In this document: piece by piece, positions 62,942 through 64,000 of the stretch
Position numbering within the stretch: position 1 is the first letter of the stretch
Layout of the letters: each line of letters begins with the position of its first letter
NCBI GenBank assembly: GCA_965225715.1
Contig: CBDDBK010000004.1
Location: forward strand, 124,001-188,000
DNA: 64,000 nt
DNA from: CBDDBK01 sp965225715
Lineage (GTDB): Bacteria; Bacteroidota; Bacteroidia; Cytophagales; Flammeovirgaceae
Reading direction: 5' to 3'
Notes under the pieces: generated by a model
The model's input: only the letters and a program-made list of their open reading frames with translations
What the model was told of the DNA's origin: nothing
Database searches by the model: none
Translations under genes and position numbers: made by a program

Positions 62942-64000
62942 TTAATATTTATGTTCTATCCAGTTTTGACGTTTCTTAATTTGGAATTGTTTTCGGAAAA
63001 AAGCATAAATTAAAATAAAAAATATAGGTGCAAAAACATTCGAGTAGGCTATTATGTCTTTAGTTGATTCTTCTATATCCTCTTTTATAGGACGAGCAGT
63101 TATAACTTTAGATCTCAAATTAATTAAACCACTATCATCAGCTAACCAGTCTATAGCGTTTAAGGCAAATGTTGGATTATCAGGTGCATATTGCTGTCTA
63201 CTTTCACCTTCTGTAGCAAACCTATCGTTGGCAACAAGGACAAGTCGTCCTGTAGAGTTTGGAAATAAATTTTCTACTGCTACAGCAAGAATCTGGTTAC
63301 TTTCTTGAAAATCATTTTCTTGCCATTCTTTTTGAACATCAATACTAGTTTCACTTTCTACAGTACCTGACTGTTCAGATGTATAAGCTAAAGGCATATA
63401 ATTAGTATTGCTGTCTATAGATGTTATTTCTATGGGATTGGCAAAGGGAAGGATAAGAGCTTCTAAATTTTCAGATATTGGGTTCTTTCCAAAATTTGAA
63501 ACAACAATAAAAAACGGGAAATTAATTTGACTATTAAAAGCAAAAGTTCCTTGCTGTTGGCGTACACTAACAGCAGCACATTTAGTATCAATAGCAAAAC
63601 GCTTTGTCATTTGAATACCTTTATTTGCCAACCAATCATGAATACCAATGTCATTTTTTGTTAGCAAACGCAATGTATTTAAATCACCTTTTACGCCACT
63701 ATATGCTAAAAAAATATTCCCATTTGTTTGGAGATAGTTATCTAATTTATTAAACTCTGTTTGCTTTAAAGTATCTATTGGGTCTATGATAATCAAAGCT
63801 TTATAATCAGATGGGATTTCTTGGCTTTCATCGATAGTATAATTTTCAACCGTATAAAATAAGGAAAGTTCTGTTTTCAAAGAAAGAGAATGGTCAATGG
63901 GTGGTTCTCCGTGACCTTGCAAAAAAGCAATTTTTGGTTTTTCAATGATAGAAACTTTTTTAATAGCTTTAGTTAAATTATATTCTAAACTGTTGTTTGG
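62942..64000 (-). CDS. gldG: GldG-like gliding-motility ABC transporter protein (partial)
   Basis: The gene continues beyond the right edge; 352 codons are visible and the frame stays open to the last base. The family pattern is IAFLQGHGEPPIDHSLSLK, then ALIIIDPIDTLKQTEFNKLD, AYSGVKGDL and a C-terminal membrane helix (VFAPIFFILIYAFFRKQFQI). GldG forms an ABC transporter with GldA and GldF. Bacteroidota that do not glide also keep it. The neighbouring gldF would be expected just outside the window. Confidence 0.88.
   Translation of the reverse strand, partial: PNNSLEYNLTKAIKKVSIIEKPKIAFLQGHGEPPIDHSLSLKTELSLFYTVENYTIDESQEIPSDYKALIIIDPIDTLKQTEFNKLDNYLQTNGNIFLAYSGVKGDLNTLRLLTKNDIGIHDWLANKGIQMTKRFAIDTKCAAVSVRQQQGTFAFNSQINFPFFIVVSNFGKNPISENLEALILPFANPIEITSIDSNTNYMPLAYTSEQSGTVESETSIDVQKEWQENDFQESNQILAVAVENLFPNSTGRLVLVANDRFATEGESRQQYAPDNPTFALNAIDWLADDSGLINLRSKVITARPIKEDIEESTKDIIAYSNVFAPIFFILIYAFFRKQFQIKKRQNWIEHKY

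Overview
The window is very AT-rich chromosomal DNA from a member of the phylum Bacteroidota. The evidence is the 16S rRNA gene (its Bacteroidota-type 'TTTAATTCGATGATACGCGAGGAACC' region read in two pieces), GldG, DUF1573, DUF3467, the DUF58 protein of the Bat type, an Npt-like nucleotide carrier with HEAT repeats, and start codons preceded by A/T-rich leaders with no Shine-Dalgarno motif. Many Uma2 genes and an Rpn-type nuclease recall Saprospiria or Cytophagia, but the order cannot be fixed from sequence reading alone. Split operons, scattered housekeeping genes, numerous dispersed repeats and frameshifted genes suggest a genome under reduction or weak selection, possibly of a symbiont.

Layout: 1-872 repeats; 0.9-8.7 kb DUF58 protein, MORN-repeat protein, parB, a lipoprotein and polA; 8.7-11.8 kb a decayed element end pair, a frameshifted M16 peptidase-like gene and a 1.2-kb element carrying an Rpn nuclease; 11.8-14 kb a three-gene remnant of the spc ribosomal operon (rplF, rpsH, rpsN) and tRNA-Met; 14-28 kb ribD, an outer-membrane barrel protein, an M14 peptidase, a Uma2 gene, a MATE exporter, DUF3467, a mannose-1-phosphate guanylyltransferase, DUF721, a glycosyltransferase and a tandem triplet of Uma2 genes; 28.4-31 kb an LRR lipoprotein gene split by an IS481-type element; 31-39 kb apbE, apaG, DUF1573, an enoyl-CoA hydratase, recX (frameshifted), TauE, a PrpF-like isomerase, exbD and an EamA permease; 39.5-42.2 kb 16S rRNA, tRNA-Ile, an orphan ORF and tRNA-Ala, with no 23S; 42.6-55.2 kb the nucleotide carrier, fabF, acpP, atpG (frameshifted), fbp, murI, DUF975, pdxH and an SLC12-like permease; 55.7-64 kb alpha-carbonic anhydrase, PspC, orphan hisH, a HEPN/MNT pair, dnaK, a toxin-antitoxin module broken by Uma2 DNA, a secreted superoxide dismutase and a partial gldG.

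Most striking points: (1) the Rpn nuclease gene lies in a unit with perfect 13-bp terminal inverted repeats and a perfect 9-bp target duplication; (2) the 16S 3' end reads GGAATAACTCC where GGATCACCTCC is expected, so the anti-Shine-Dalgarno core is altered; (3) several genes, including atpG, are interrupted by single-base shifts at homopolymers, and the HEPN/MNT pair is joined across a dnaX-like A AAA AAG site; (4) a dispersed repeat of about 95 bp occurs at least 17 times; (5) Uma2 genes occur five times plus a fragment, in tandem arrays, once inside a RelE-like toxin gene.
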